A program made the translations under genes and the position numbers. A stretch of 64,000 nucleotides of DNA, taken from positions 1,674,001 through 1,738,000 of the forward strand of contig JAGQDJ010000633.1 of assembly GCA_022885665.1 (NCBI GenBank). Reading direction: 5' to 3'. Each line of letters opens with the position of its first letter. Position 1 is the first letter of the stretch. The notes under the pieces are model-generated. The model did no database searches. It saw only the letters and a program-made list of their open reading frames with translations, and was not told the DNA's origin. Of the stretch, positions 27,801 to 40,600 are shown piece by piece. The DNA comes from Triops longicaudatus (taxonomy: Eukaryota; Arthropoda; Branchiopoda; Notostraca; Triopsidae).

Positions 27801-30800
27801 AATTTACAAGCTTTAATTGTTCAGTTGAAAAGACTGAACAACTTTTTGCGTACTACAAACCAGTACATCACTCTGTCAACAGTAATTTGCTTGATTCAAC
27901 ATTACAGCTAAAAAAAATTCTTTAGAAGCATTTTATAACGCAAGCAAGTAAGGAATTGGACAATTGCTTTAAATGTGGCATGAAGCAAGCATAAAAGTTA
28001 CTCGATACCTTTTTCAAACTACCAATCACTACCATTTTTTAGGTTGTCAACACTGGCCATTTTCTTACGGGGTTGACACTGCTAAACTAAGACTTTTAAG
28101 TTTTATTTTTGGATGGCTTTTTCTTAAAAAAAAACACACATGTACTTTCATGGGAAGTATCTAAGTGGCAATTGTAAGTTCATAATTTCCATACTTTTTC
28201 ATAACAATGCAAAAATTACCAGTGTGACCTAAGATTTTATTCATTGGCTTATTCACTTTTTAGACTTTTCTACTTTTCGTTAAGCTTTGTTCAGTATTCA
28301 TTAGCGAAAACGTAAACATTGCGCATTTCCTTTATTTTAGTGAGGTTATATTGTATCATAGACGACTAACGTCGCATTTACGACATATTATCGTCTTCAG
28401 CTGTTTTATTAACTACTGCGTATTTCACGTGCATTACTGTCGAAATCGATCGCCATTTGATTGAGTTAACGACGGCAACTCAGTCGAAATGTATATACAC
28501 TTAACACATGGATTGTGGAAAACTTTAGTATTTAATGGTGTTCCCTACGGGGCCTACCGGTCGTTTTTATCCATTGAGTAGTTTCATAGGACCAAACATG
28601 TACACAATGCTATTAAACAAAAGCAAAAGAACAGGAAAACGGTCTAGTGAATTCAACACCTTTAGACAACTGCGTAACGTAATGTACGTGTCGTTTTTGG
28701 GACGGGTGCCTCTAGATTTTCGTCTCAAAGAAAAGCTTACGTCCCGTTGCCTTATGCTTAATATCCAAGACACAAGTTTTACATTTCCTCACTATACTTT
28801 CAGCGATAGATGTTGGCTCTAATAAAAGTACTGATAGGGGGTTTCGCTAGCATAACGGTGGCCTGGCCGCCCGCTGAGCTCAAATGCTGAGCGAGACAAA
28901 TACGGCAGGGACTGTAACGAATCCATTGTCGAAATTCGGCACTTGATGACAACCTGTCACTATAACACCAAGGCATATAGCCCCCCAAGTCTCTTTTCTT
29001 GTGCGCTATGCAGATATCATTAACAGCTATAACCACAATCGGCATAAAGTGTCGAAAATGCGTTTCCTGTTCCCGGTAGTGAACTCGCACGCCTTTTTTT
29101 CATTGTTCCATCAGTTGCGCTAGTACACAGATGCCGCGAAACGCACTGCCAGCCTCACTCTTGCCTATCACATCGAGAAACTCAAGCCATTACTTTTAAT
29201 ACTACCTTAAGCTACGACTTGCAAGGCGGTCGGTCTTTTTGAGGCCCGGCCAGCACGTCAGCCCAAACTACAGACTAGAAGACACCGTGCAATTAATATT
29301 TCAAAATCATTCCTAGAAGAGAAATACGCTGATGACTCCGCTAAACACATAATTTGTGCTGTGAAAAATATCCCGCCAGAAGGGGATTCGGGTATAAAGG
29401 ATGGCAATAGCATTTCGTCATGTTTTAAGAAATCAGACAGCGCTTGACGTGAAACAACAAAAAGAACGGGCCTACTGTGCCCTAAGGAGTATCAGGACAA
29501 CATTAGAGTTCGTACTTTCTGACTCAGGATTACTCAGTGAACCAAAATAAACACGTCCGAAAGTGCATAATTTACCAAATGTTATGAACTGCAGAAAAGG
29601 CAGTCAGAGGAAGCAGTCACGTAGTTTTAAAGGACAAATCAAGCATCTAATCACAAGTCGCAAAACAGAAAAGTCAAAATACTTTGCACGAGTCCAACAA
29701 TTGAAAATGCGCATAACGAGCCCAACGGGCAAAAGTAATTGAGAACGGAACAATAACGGATCCATGTTTGACAACGAAAACACTGTCAAGTGAAATACCA
29801 AAAGATGAATGACTAACATTGAGAAAGACTACCCAGGGCTTGACTTTCCTTTTGCAAGGACAACGTCGGCATACGTCGTACTTACGCATAGGGTCAAATA
29901 GACGGACTGTGTTCTTTTCAATTAGGAAGCTAGTGTGAAAATAGCCTTCGAAAGGTCAAACCTTCTGACCTTCTTTACGGGCTAAATATATTGCACTCAA
30001 GAAATTTTCTGCTTTGGTCTAAGATTGGACGTTTTGTTGCAGTGAGTTTATAAAAGAAATGCGTTGTAGAATATGCTATAATCTTCAGCTTACGAGCCCG
30101 AGCGCACTACGCACATGCTTGCTGAAAAAAGATGAGACATTTAAAATTTACGGCTTACGGTTTATTTTCCCATTGTTTTAATGTAACAAGCTTAGGTTTA
30201 CTGCCGCCATTGCTTTCCAGCTTCCAGTGGGCCTGCATGGACTAGATGCGCGAACTTCGCTCCAGTCTTGTCTCGGCATTGTGAATGTTTCGCATTGTTG
30301 CAATTCACACTTCGGTATAATTTACGTGGAAAAACAGCGTACAAAAACTTGAAAACCGAGCATTACTTTGCGTCATGGTGCCCGAACAACTCCGCACGCA
30401 CATTCACGTCTCTAAACGCTCGAGGGGAATCCTACCAATATTTTTCTGGTCAATACCACGCCAGGAAATTTATCACCAGTAAAACCCTACACCATGGACT
30501 CACATGTTTATGCATTGCGTCACAAAACTACATATGACAAATAATATAGTCTTTGTCGCTAGCGGCATGCAATTGCAAAGAACCACACGCAGAGTCCCCA
30601 GTCCATCTTAGCTACATTAAAAAAATACGAAGGCTTAAAGAATATCGAAGTTGGTAAGTCTGTATGTAGGATAAAACGGCTTCACCTCAAGACATTTCTT
30701 GCGTTGATGTCTTTATTTCAGAGACGATGTATAATTTTGTCGACATGCAAATAACATGTGTTTTGCCTCACAAATGATAGCATCCTTCGGTCGTAGTGAA

Positions 30801-32480
30801 CAGGCAAACAGTGCAGTGTAGTTACAACACCTTGGCCGGTATAAGCTGCTCATTAACATGTCATCCAGAAAGCTTAATTAGCATGGTCTGACACGGCATG
30901 ACACAAGATTGTAAAGCCTAAGGCTGAGATGACCTCCCATCATGGAGGTACCACGATAAGCACGCAAAACCATATGGCAAATTACTACCATGAATAATGG
31001 TCGTTACCAAGACTTTTATAGGAACAATTAGAACGCAATACATTTTATTCTTGCACCGCTTGACTGCCGAACTCTCCATCACAGTACACAAATCTTGCCT
31101 CGGAACCTTATATTTAGTCAAAAACATGTATTACATATCGAATTGTATTTTTCAAAAATATCAGTAAACATGTAACTCGGCGCACTAGGCTGGGCGTGTT
31201 GGAGAGAGACAGTTGGGAACATAGGGCACATCAAGACATTAGGCTTATTTGGCGAAGGACAGTAGGAATGTTCTTATTAAAAATAATACAGGAACATGTT
31301 AACTATTGTTATTGTATTTAAATAGATGGCTAGTATGGGCAAGAAGAATTGTTACTATCTTAGCGTTCGGTGGTTACAGACGTGTGTCTGAAAAACTTGC
31401 GTGACTAAATATTTCCGACCTCGTATCAAGCGAATTTGAGTTCAAAAGGTACTAGTTTTCTTTTACGCTAGTAGGATCTTAAACTGCTTTGACAGGATGT
31501 AAGTATAAGGCAGATAGAAACTTTACCTTTCTTGTACTCGAGCTTTATATTTTCAAAAATGGAGAAAGGTGTCTAGGGCACATTGGGACAGGTGTTGCGG
31601 AGGCACATCGAGATTGCGAATGAACAGCGATTTAATTTATTTTTCAATTCTCTAGTAGTCTGCGACTCGTTAAATCGGATTTTCTTGGCATTTGTTTCCA
31701 GAAAACATTAATTTATTTTTGTTGTCCGTGTGCGTGTGCAAAACATTTTTTTAAATCTATCATCGTAGGCATACTGACGTGTAACCAAGTGAACTAATTA
31801 ACGAAAAAAAAAGAATTTTCTTGAAACCTTGAAACCACATGCCTAGGGCATCGGGACAAAACATGAGCGTCGGAAGAATTAGCACATCTCCGTTGCCTTG
31901 ACTCGAAATAGAAAACAAACAGTTACAAAAATAGTGCAGAAAACGCATTTTTTACGCTTAAAATTTCCCGTTCCATTGGATGCGGAAGCCTACAGAAAGA
32001 AAAAAGTAAATACTTCGCGACCTGTCTCACTTTCTCCTATTTTGAACAACTTATTGATAACGTTATACGCTACACACCAAACAATGGTCATAGGCTGCGG
32101 TCCCATTAGCCAAATAGCCATGATTAGCATAACATTTTCCTGTGAAATCTTTTACTTTTCTTATCCCGGGAATAACATGTTCCAAGGAAAAGTTTATACA
32201 AACCATGGTTATTCGGCAAGTGGGACTGCAGCCTTAGACATAAAGCTCACGCAAGCCTTGTCGCCTAAATGTGAATTTAAGCGTGAAAAAATGTAAAATT
32301 CTCTTAACGAGAGAGTTTTGAACCCACTATTCCTCTCACGCCTGAAAGTCTATTTTCATAACTTTTCGCAACACCTCCATTTGCGCGTCTTGAGAGTACG
32401 CACAGGTAATCTTATTTCATTTCGCAGTGTCCATTGCAGGAGTGACTTGTAATACTATAACATCCACGTGCCATTTCACA

Positions 32481-32560
32481 AATAATTGAAGTGCAGTTTT
32501 GGCGGCCAAAACTGCAAATAATCTACTGTCACTTGTTGATAAAACGACGAAATATAACCA
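32481..32560 (+). repeat. Dispersed repeat, copy 1, with a near-perfect 25-bp palindrome
   Basis: This copy matches 34550-34627 over about 80 bp starting AATAATTGAAGTGC, with weaker similarity extending upstream (TGTCC..GCAGG..TG). It contains 12-base arms TGCAGTTTTGGC / GCCAAAACTGCA around a single G (32492-32516). It may be a hairpin-containing end of an unknown non-autonomous element. Confidence 0.65.
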
Positions 32561-33021
32561 TAAACCAAGGCTTCATCCTGGGCAAGTCACTTTTTACTCT
32601 GCATTTTAGAAGTCCTACTTACCTACTCTCAGAATAAAGTGAAAAATTCATTTGTGTTGTAGACGATGTTAGCATATCAGCATGGAGTGTACTCATTTAG
32701 ATAATACAGACTGTTGAGAACAAAGCATGAAACGTACACACTCAAATTATGCCTTCGTTTCATCCACGGCGGAAAATGTAACAAAATTGAAAACTAAGTG
32801 CTTTCATTATAATAAATTAACCGGCTAAGTATTTACACTAGGTAAACTGACTTAAGGAAAACTCTCAGTTAGAATGAGCTATCGCTTCTCCGAATACGCG
32901 TGTAGAGTAAGACTTACTGAAATTCCAGGAAAAGAAACAAAAAGCGTCATTGCCCCTGTATAGTAACGCAACTAATGGCATCTCCCGTGCTCTGTAACAG
33001 GCATTCTGGAATTGCAGCACA

Positions 33022-33056
<35 letters not shown>

Positions 33057-33065
33057 TAACAATAC
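33022..33065. repeat. (AAT)n microsatellite with AAC variants
   Basis: About ten AAT units are followed by AAC-AAT interruptions. This is a simple repeat in non-coding DNA; runs of isoleucine or leucine in the overlapping open frames come only from it. Confidence 0.97.
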
Positions 33066-34549
33066 AAGACCTTCTCTGGGAATCACATCGCAATGAGTTT
33101 TCTTTTACTCGAAAACGCGACAGAAACAATACGATTCGTGTCAGCTGTACAGTTTTACGACAAAATAATAACGCAAAAAACGTCACAGTTTTCCACAAAA
33201 TTGCGTATATTTTTACGGCAGCACACATTATTAAAGAACAAGGATGCCATTAATCTTATTCTTTATTTTTTTTTAAGGTACAACTGAAAGTAGAATACCT
33301 TATATTCATTTCAAGGAGTGCAGAGCGAGTTGCATACTAATGCTGATGAAATTGCAATTTATCTGTGTCGGAACCGTTTTAACCAAGAATTACACTGGTA
33401 ACGGGACATTCTAGCAAAACACGTCTTATGCTTTTATGAAATAGCTCGATGCGCTTTTCGCGATTTACTACGTAATTCTGAAAGAGGAAATAAATCAGAT
33501 TTCCATTGGGATGATTACTAACGCCAGGTGAAATGAACAGGTCTCAATTGCACTGTGCCTAGGATGTAGGCAACATACTTCCTAGTAAACAAAATAATTA
33601 AATTCCTCTTCTAATACGATACAACTGTGTCGCACACTATTAACATTATTAAAGTTTTGGAAAAGTTTTTGGAAAACGGTTGGAAGACCCAAATGGGTGA
33701 TAGCAGGCTTTCAAACCAATTTAATACTGAAATCACCCGTGTTCGTATGTTTGGGACTGCCAATCCTGTTTTCAAGATGTGACAATTTTGTTATTGATAG
33801 GCCTACCATAGTGATAGCCTGAGTCACGCTAAGATCGTGCCCCCACGATTAACAAATTTCTGAAAAAGATGAAAGAATCGTGGGATCCTTAGTACATATT
33901 GTGTAATAATATTCAGAATTTAGGCAAAAGTGTGCTACGTTGGACCCTTGACGTTTAGTTAACAAGCTACTACACACTTTAAAAAGTACGAAAAATTCTA
34001 ATCTTCAGTATAAAAAATTTTTAATAATGAACTCCTGCACAAGAATTCTTTGTAAAAATAGCAAACTTTAGTTTTACAGTGTAAGAGAACGAAACATTCA
34101 AAAAACGTTCACCGTGCAATCGCCTACAATCGAAGCAAACATTCGACGGAACATGACGTGCATCTGCATTTCAGTGTTCCTGTTTTACGAAAATATGAAA
34201 ACTATCTGGTTAACTATCGAAGTAAGTGTAGAATACCATAACAAGAATCGAAAGAGACATTAGGACAATGCGACCGTAACAATTATGCCAACATTTCAAT
34301 GAAGACCACAATTAACCACCGTGAATTTTTTTTTTAACTTTGGCTGAATTTTCTTCTGCATTTTGCAAGAGACTATGACCTGTGTACAGTTGTGCTACTA
34401 ATTACTTAACACCTTAGAGTAGAAACCTATTATGCAGACCAACATGGCAGACCGTTTGTATCCAGCGAGCGACGTGTTTTCGTGTGGATAGCTTAAAATT
34501 TCACTTTTGTCCGCAGGTGCTAAGAACACGTGTCGGAGTGGCCTCAAAG

Positions 34550-34627
34550 AATAATTGAAGTGCGCCTTAGCGGCCAAAACTGCAAAAAATATATAGTCAC
34601 TTTTTGACAAAACGCCGAAACATAACT
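34550..34627 (+). repeat. Dispersed repeat, copy 2 (diverged)
   Basis: This copy aligns with 32481-32560. Shared blocks include AATAATTGAAGTGC, GCGGCCAAAACTGCAAA, GTCACTT(T/G)TTGA(C/T)AAAACG and CGAAA(C/T)ATAAC. The left palindrome arm seen in copy 1 has decayed here (GCGCCTTAGC). Both copies have the same orientation, about 2.07 kb apart. Confidence 0.65.
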
Positions 34628-37600
34628 ACGATTATTTTCTTGGAAGTCCCAACCCCAGGTTATAAAAATAGTGCGAATTGTCTGTTTGTATATTTGCTGT
34701 ATGTTTATGTTTTCTATACTTGTGAATGTGGTGAGAGATGAGTATCTGCAGCTGCTCGAGTGTTATTCCCAACAAATTATTTTTAAAAGTATTTTCAAGT
34801 TATGTACATGGAGAAACGAACAAAGGGAGGCTGATTTTTAGAATACTTGCTCATACTACAAACGTTAATCAAGTTATGTCACCCAACTGAATTGTTACAA
34901 ATTAAGTCCAACTCTGCCTTGTTATGAAGTGCGTCGTTCAACTAATCTCCACTGAAAGTCATTTTTTGATACAAACGAATCACTTCGGATGAGAGCTTCT
35001 GCCCGGTGTATGGCTCCATTTTCTATAGTTGTTTATCCGGAACAGATGAGGACATTGCAAGAAATTAAACACAATAGTGCGCTCCATATACTCGTTTAAG
35101 TGATTCCGCGAAAACAAAGCGTAAATGGTAGAGCATTATGTGTCGCATGTGTAACACACAAATGCATATCGAGGTCTCGACATTTTTATTATTGTAAGGT
35201 AAAAGTACGTTTTTAGCTATAATTCTTTTTTAATGTATACTTATACAAGAAAGTTATTCATTACAGTTTGCTGTATTATGTTATTTCTTACATTTTCTCC
35301 GAATTGTACAAGTAACCTTTAACTGCAACATAGCTGATTTACGCGTGTGTCAAATATTGCAAACCATAAAACTATGAAGCCTTTTCAACGCAACTCGCTA
35401 CATGACCCTTGCAACGGTGTGTAACATTGCATTGCAGTGACATCTGTTGTACTGTTATGTATTCAAAGCTCTTAACTCGTTTCCTTAACTCGCGTGAATC
35501 GGGGTTGCCTTCCAGTGGATAATGGGGATTAATGTAGATAGGAAACTCCAACTGATCCACAGACGTAATACGTTATCTAACAATACCGCGTATCAGCTAA
35601 CCTGTTTATTGCGTCCTGTATTAGTTACCAAAATGAAAGTATACCCTATAAACAATGGTAGGATCAGACAGAAATATCAGACACATCTGGTCAGGATCAG
35701 ACATCCTGGAGATCTAATCATGCCCAAGAAAAGGTACGAACAAGTCAAGCAAGTATTGGAAAGTGTTACTGAATAAGATTCAATTACGTTATGAAGAACA
35801 AAAACAACCGTACAGATTGCGACTATCACCAAACGGCCTACTGTTGACAAGCATTTCAACAGAACTGCGGTTTTCGCGAATCTAACCAAGAATATCCACA
35901 TCAGCTTAAAGCAAAGACATGTTTTTGCGACGAACCCGTTAAAGATGCATTCTTATTCACGGGTGTCACGACCTTAAATCACGACGGTGTCACAATGTAC
36001 GATCAAAATGTAATTAAAAAATACACATATATTTCCTTCTGATATTATCTATTAATATACCGTACTGAAGTTTTTAGAGTATTTATTCCACTAAAATTCA
36101 TACCCCTTTCGCCAATCGGGCCTTCATTACTAACTTTCTAGCGGAAAAATTTTTTCGACTGTTGCCTTATTTAATCCTCAGGCAAAGTACAAGACGAGCA
36201 GTTCGGCAGAAAGTATCATCAGTCAACGCCTTTTGATTCAACGATGGGATTTATTTTCAGCGCTTCCTGCCAACAGTGATCTTGGTTGCCTTTTTACGAT
36301 TTATACATGGAACGGGGTTCGTTGTAGGGGGCTTTTTTCGGCCCACGCTTGCGTTTGTGGTACGAGATATTAATTGTATCCGATATCACCATACACTTAA
36401 ACCATTTTTAAGTCTTGCCACATTTAGAGGAGCCAACAGAATGCCACCCCAGACCTATTCGTGGAACATATCTCGATCTTGGGCACCTGAGCGGATCCAA
36501 AGATGCAAGATTTCGACGACTTCCAGTTAAGAATATATGGGGAAAGTGTAATGTGAAATAAAATGAAAACGTATCCCGCTCGATGCAGTAAGCTTTACCT
36601 GCATTGTAGCTATTATGCTGCAGTAGTTTCGTGATCGTAAATAGATTTAATAAAAGATATTGATATATGATGCTAGTGTTGACTGAGGAAAGAAATATCC
36701 GACTAAGGTTACTTTAAATGCAAAGGGACTATTCATTTCCCGTGTTTCCAACGCCGTGTTGGTTCAGTATAACCAGCAACCACCTGTTGAAGGACTGTAC
36801 GGCGAAATAATAATGTACCATCAAGTATGAAACCATAAATACCCTTTCTGTTTCTACCTGCACTACAGATATGCTGTAGCGTATACAACAGAAAGATGCT
36901 GCGATTAAACGACTGAATGCAAGAACTCAATGTTAGTTCGTTAACATACTCACCCAAACAAAACGTGCGATTCATTTTTCTCGTTCTCAAGCCGTAGGCA
37001 AGCAAAGTCTGTTCACTTTCAAAAACTGTCGGCAAAGTTCTAATCGCTCGTGTAGCGTTCGCCGTCGAAAAGACTAAACACACACCATCTAGCGGAGTGA
37101 ACGGGCATTCAACTCCGCTTGCTAGTGCATTTAATGGGGACTACGACGTAATATATGTAATTATATTTCTCGCTATCTTTTGATTCCACAGTATCACAGT
37201 AGTTGCACCCTATTGGCTATTTTCAGCACAAAAGACTCCAATGTATACGTCAATGGAAACGTTAGCAGAAACCGTTAATATTTCGAAAACACGTAGATCT
37301 GCGCATGCCCACACGGTGGCGACAGTTGGGAGGGAATGGAAATAATTACAAATTTTGGCGCTAATTAGAAAGAAAACTGATTTTCACACACGTGCGTTAG
37401 AAGTTTTCGACGATATTCCCCGTTTTAACAAAAAAAAAACGCTTTTTTATTGAACTGTCGTAATCAACCAAGCTATTTGTACCGAGAAATAAAGCTTTGC
37501 ACACTTGAAAATCCGCACAAAAACTAAAAGAATCGATTCGATGCTCTGAAAAAGTCTGAGCAACAAACAACAGGAAAATTCTTGCCAGAGTTATGTAATA

Positions 37601-40600
37601 AACGGATTACTTTGTTCCCTTTTTTACAGAAAGATGTTTAAGTAATGATTGATTAACATGCGTTAAAAGAAAGTTGGACCTTTTGTACTGCTGAATTGTC
37701 CAAAGAAGTTTTAGATATTTTTGGAGTGTAAGAACTGTCTTTCTTCGCAACGTTCAGTTCCTGATTTTGTGCATTTAATGAAATATCTTTACTACTTTCT
37801 TTGTGTTGCAAGCTATTGACAAGTAAGTTTCTCCATTCTTGATTTCCGTATATTAAAACGTTGAATGGAAAATTTCTTCAAAAATACATTTCTGATAGTC
37901 TACTGATGGTGGACAGCAAATTAAGAGCAAGTTTCTCTTTGTTAAATTGGTAGCTTTCAGTACGCTAGATCTTTTACATTGATAAAAGCTTCAAGTGCTT
38001 GGAGGCTTCTGAAAGTATGAAGCGAAACCAGAATTTCCACCGGGGGGGGGGGGGCTTGCACAAAGATGGACAACTTCAACAAGATATGGCCCGCATATTA
38101 CAGAAATCCATGTTGCTTTGCCTGCAGAACAAGTTTTAAGTAACTAGAAATCGAAGACATTTGCTTTCTGTGGCGTTTTCTCTCATTTCTTATTTTGTTT
38201 TATTTTATCGCTCTGTTGATAGTTGGCTATCTAAAACGGGTGTCTACTTCACTTGGAAAACCTGGACAGGTTTGTGAATTCAATACAGCGAACCTTAAAA
38301 TAGCAGGACCTAAATTCACTGGGATAAATTTACAATAATTCATTATTCTAATCCACAACTACCGGTAATACGGATTTCTTTCTGATGTAACAAATCCTAC
38401 CATGCAAATAAAAGCCTGTGTGGTATGGTACGTTTCGAGTAACCAGAATAATAAAACGAATTAAAAAACGGTGTCTTTTCACTACTAAATCACGTGCAAG
38501 ACTACGGGGTCGGAATCTTGTTTGGTCAACCAAACAGACACGAATGTCTGACTTTCAATTATGGCATTCCAAGTAAATTCTTTTTTCTATTATAATAATG
38601 CCAAAGCGAGTAGCAGGTGTTCATTTAGCGTTTCATTATTTTCTATTGTATTTTTTCACCAACTCGATTAGCCATGCTTGGATCGCATTAGTCCGTAAAG
38701 TCCTGGAGTAGCTTCTCATTTCCAATCCTATAATTTTTCTGAAGTTGTTATCTCTTTTTGTAAATGAAAGAATGCATTTTTTCATATTCAGGTATGCTTT
38801 TTCTAAATGCTATATATTCTGATAAAGGTATTCGCCATATCTTGTTATCTGAAAAGCTATTATTGCTTTTCTTCCAATGTACGTCGCAAATGCTGCATAC
38901 TGGCCGGAAATTATTTCTGGGGTAATTGCGGACTAGATTCGCAAAACGTTTCACTCGCAAAGAAATATTTTTTTTTTATAATTTCTGGTCTGTTTTTTAA
39001 TCATTTCGTTGTAGCCAGCATCCAACACTGGTTTCTGAATCCTGACCCGTTGATGAGTCTAGTTGCGTTTGCATTCTCAAACGTTAATAGTATGCCTTAT
39101 TTAAAAAAAATAATAAATAAAAAAATACTGAAGCAAAGAAGAATCAATTCATGTCGACTTTTATTTTGTCAAAGCCAAGGAAAATAGCAAACTTGTACAT
39201 GGAAAAAGGAAACAATAACAGGCCATGGCTGCCATGGATATCTGTACGTCTCTCTCGTCAGATATTCTATTCAAGACAGACTATACAAATGTTATGGATG
39301 TTATTTATGTATGTATGCTTGTATGAATAACACACTAGCGCTAGATAATCTCTCTAAGGTGGCTCTGTTTCCGCACATACCATGAAGTCACACCACAATA
39401 CAAAACAAAAAGGGTGAGGTTACCCAATAACTATTAAAAAAGGGAAAGAAAAAAAAACTGGATTTGCGTGGCTGATCGGGGGGAAAACTTATACCAGGGA
39501 AAGTGCCCATAAAAATTCACCTTGAACAATTTTTGCATCTTTTAGTTCCTATCTTTTACAGTACAGCTTCAATAATGGGGAGCAAACCATTGGTCTATCA
39601 TTTACAATCATAAACTGGGGATGGGTAAAAAGAAAGTATGAGACGAAAGTATACAGCATATAAACAGGAGCAAGAAAAATGGAGAATGTCGATGGCTAAC
39701 AAAGTACAGGGTACCTGGGTAGATTTTTCCACGAAAGTTACGTCGTTTTTATGTTTAAAAAATGTGTAGGAACTATTGATGTGCTGTATTGAAAGAAACA
39801 ATTTTTTTACGTAATGGCTGTGATTTTTTCATTCAAAAAATCCGCTGTACAAACAAGTTAACTATGCACAGCTTGAACGACCCGGCACTGTATACACCAG
39901 TTATACTTCGCTAAAAACCGTTCACCGGTGATTTTCTGACAGAATGCGCCAGACCTATCACAGCAAATCATCATACAAAAACAATCAAGCGGGTTTACGA
40001 AACTTGGTTGCCTTTTCCTGTCAAATAAATAAACAAAACTAACAAAAAATCGTTCCTTTTTTCCTTTAAGTGACAAACCGGCCATTTGCTTCAAGAGATC
40101 TGCCAGCTGATGTTACTCCAAACGCCTATGTGCTGGGCTTAGCCCATTTTGATGGGGGTTTCATGGGTACGCAAATTAGCGTCTCCCGGAGACAGGTGAG
40201 CTTGTAACATTAGCACAGCACACGTTTCGAACGCTAAGATTTCTCTCTCATCACCTACAACCCTATCCCAACAGACCAACGCTGCTACTACAAAACTGCC
40301 TTTAGTTGGGGTACGAGGGTCGGTGTATAAATATATCACAGTCCGTAAGTACCACAATAACTCTCTGTTCCTTCATTAGTTGCGTGCGGGAGTCTCCTAC
40401 TGATTTAGAATTCTCGGAAATAACTGAACTAGTCTTTTACCAAGAACCGAACCAAAGAACCCAAGAGAACACGATTCACTTCTCTGCTCTGTGCATAGAT
40501 TCTTAAAGATGAGAGACGGAGCTGTGACACAAGAAACGGGAAACAATTGAAGCAAAATCAAACCACCTGACCTTGCCTGGAACGGGGTGATACAGGATGA

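Larger units (their letters stand above)
14994..32480. other. Intergenic DNA, no gene recognised
   Basis: AT-rich sequence with short chance ORFs only (longest about 137 codons, hydrophobic, no motif). It contains the GA and poly-A runs and a loosely repeated CTAGGGCAC-ATCGGGACA motif at 31.2-31.9 kb. Confidence 0.7.

Noticed and set aside
32975..33253. Open frames with poly-Ile or poly-Leu runs
   Set aside because: The runs are translations of the AAT microsatellite.
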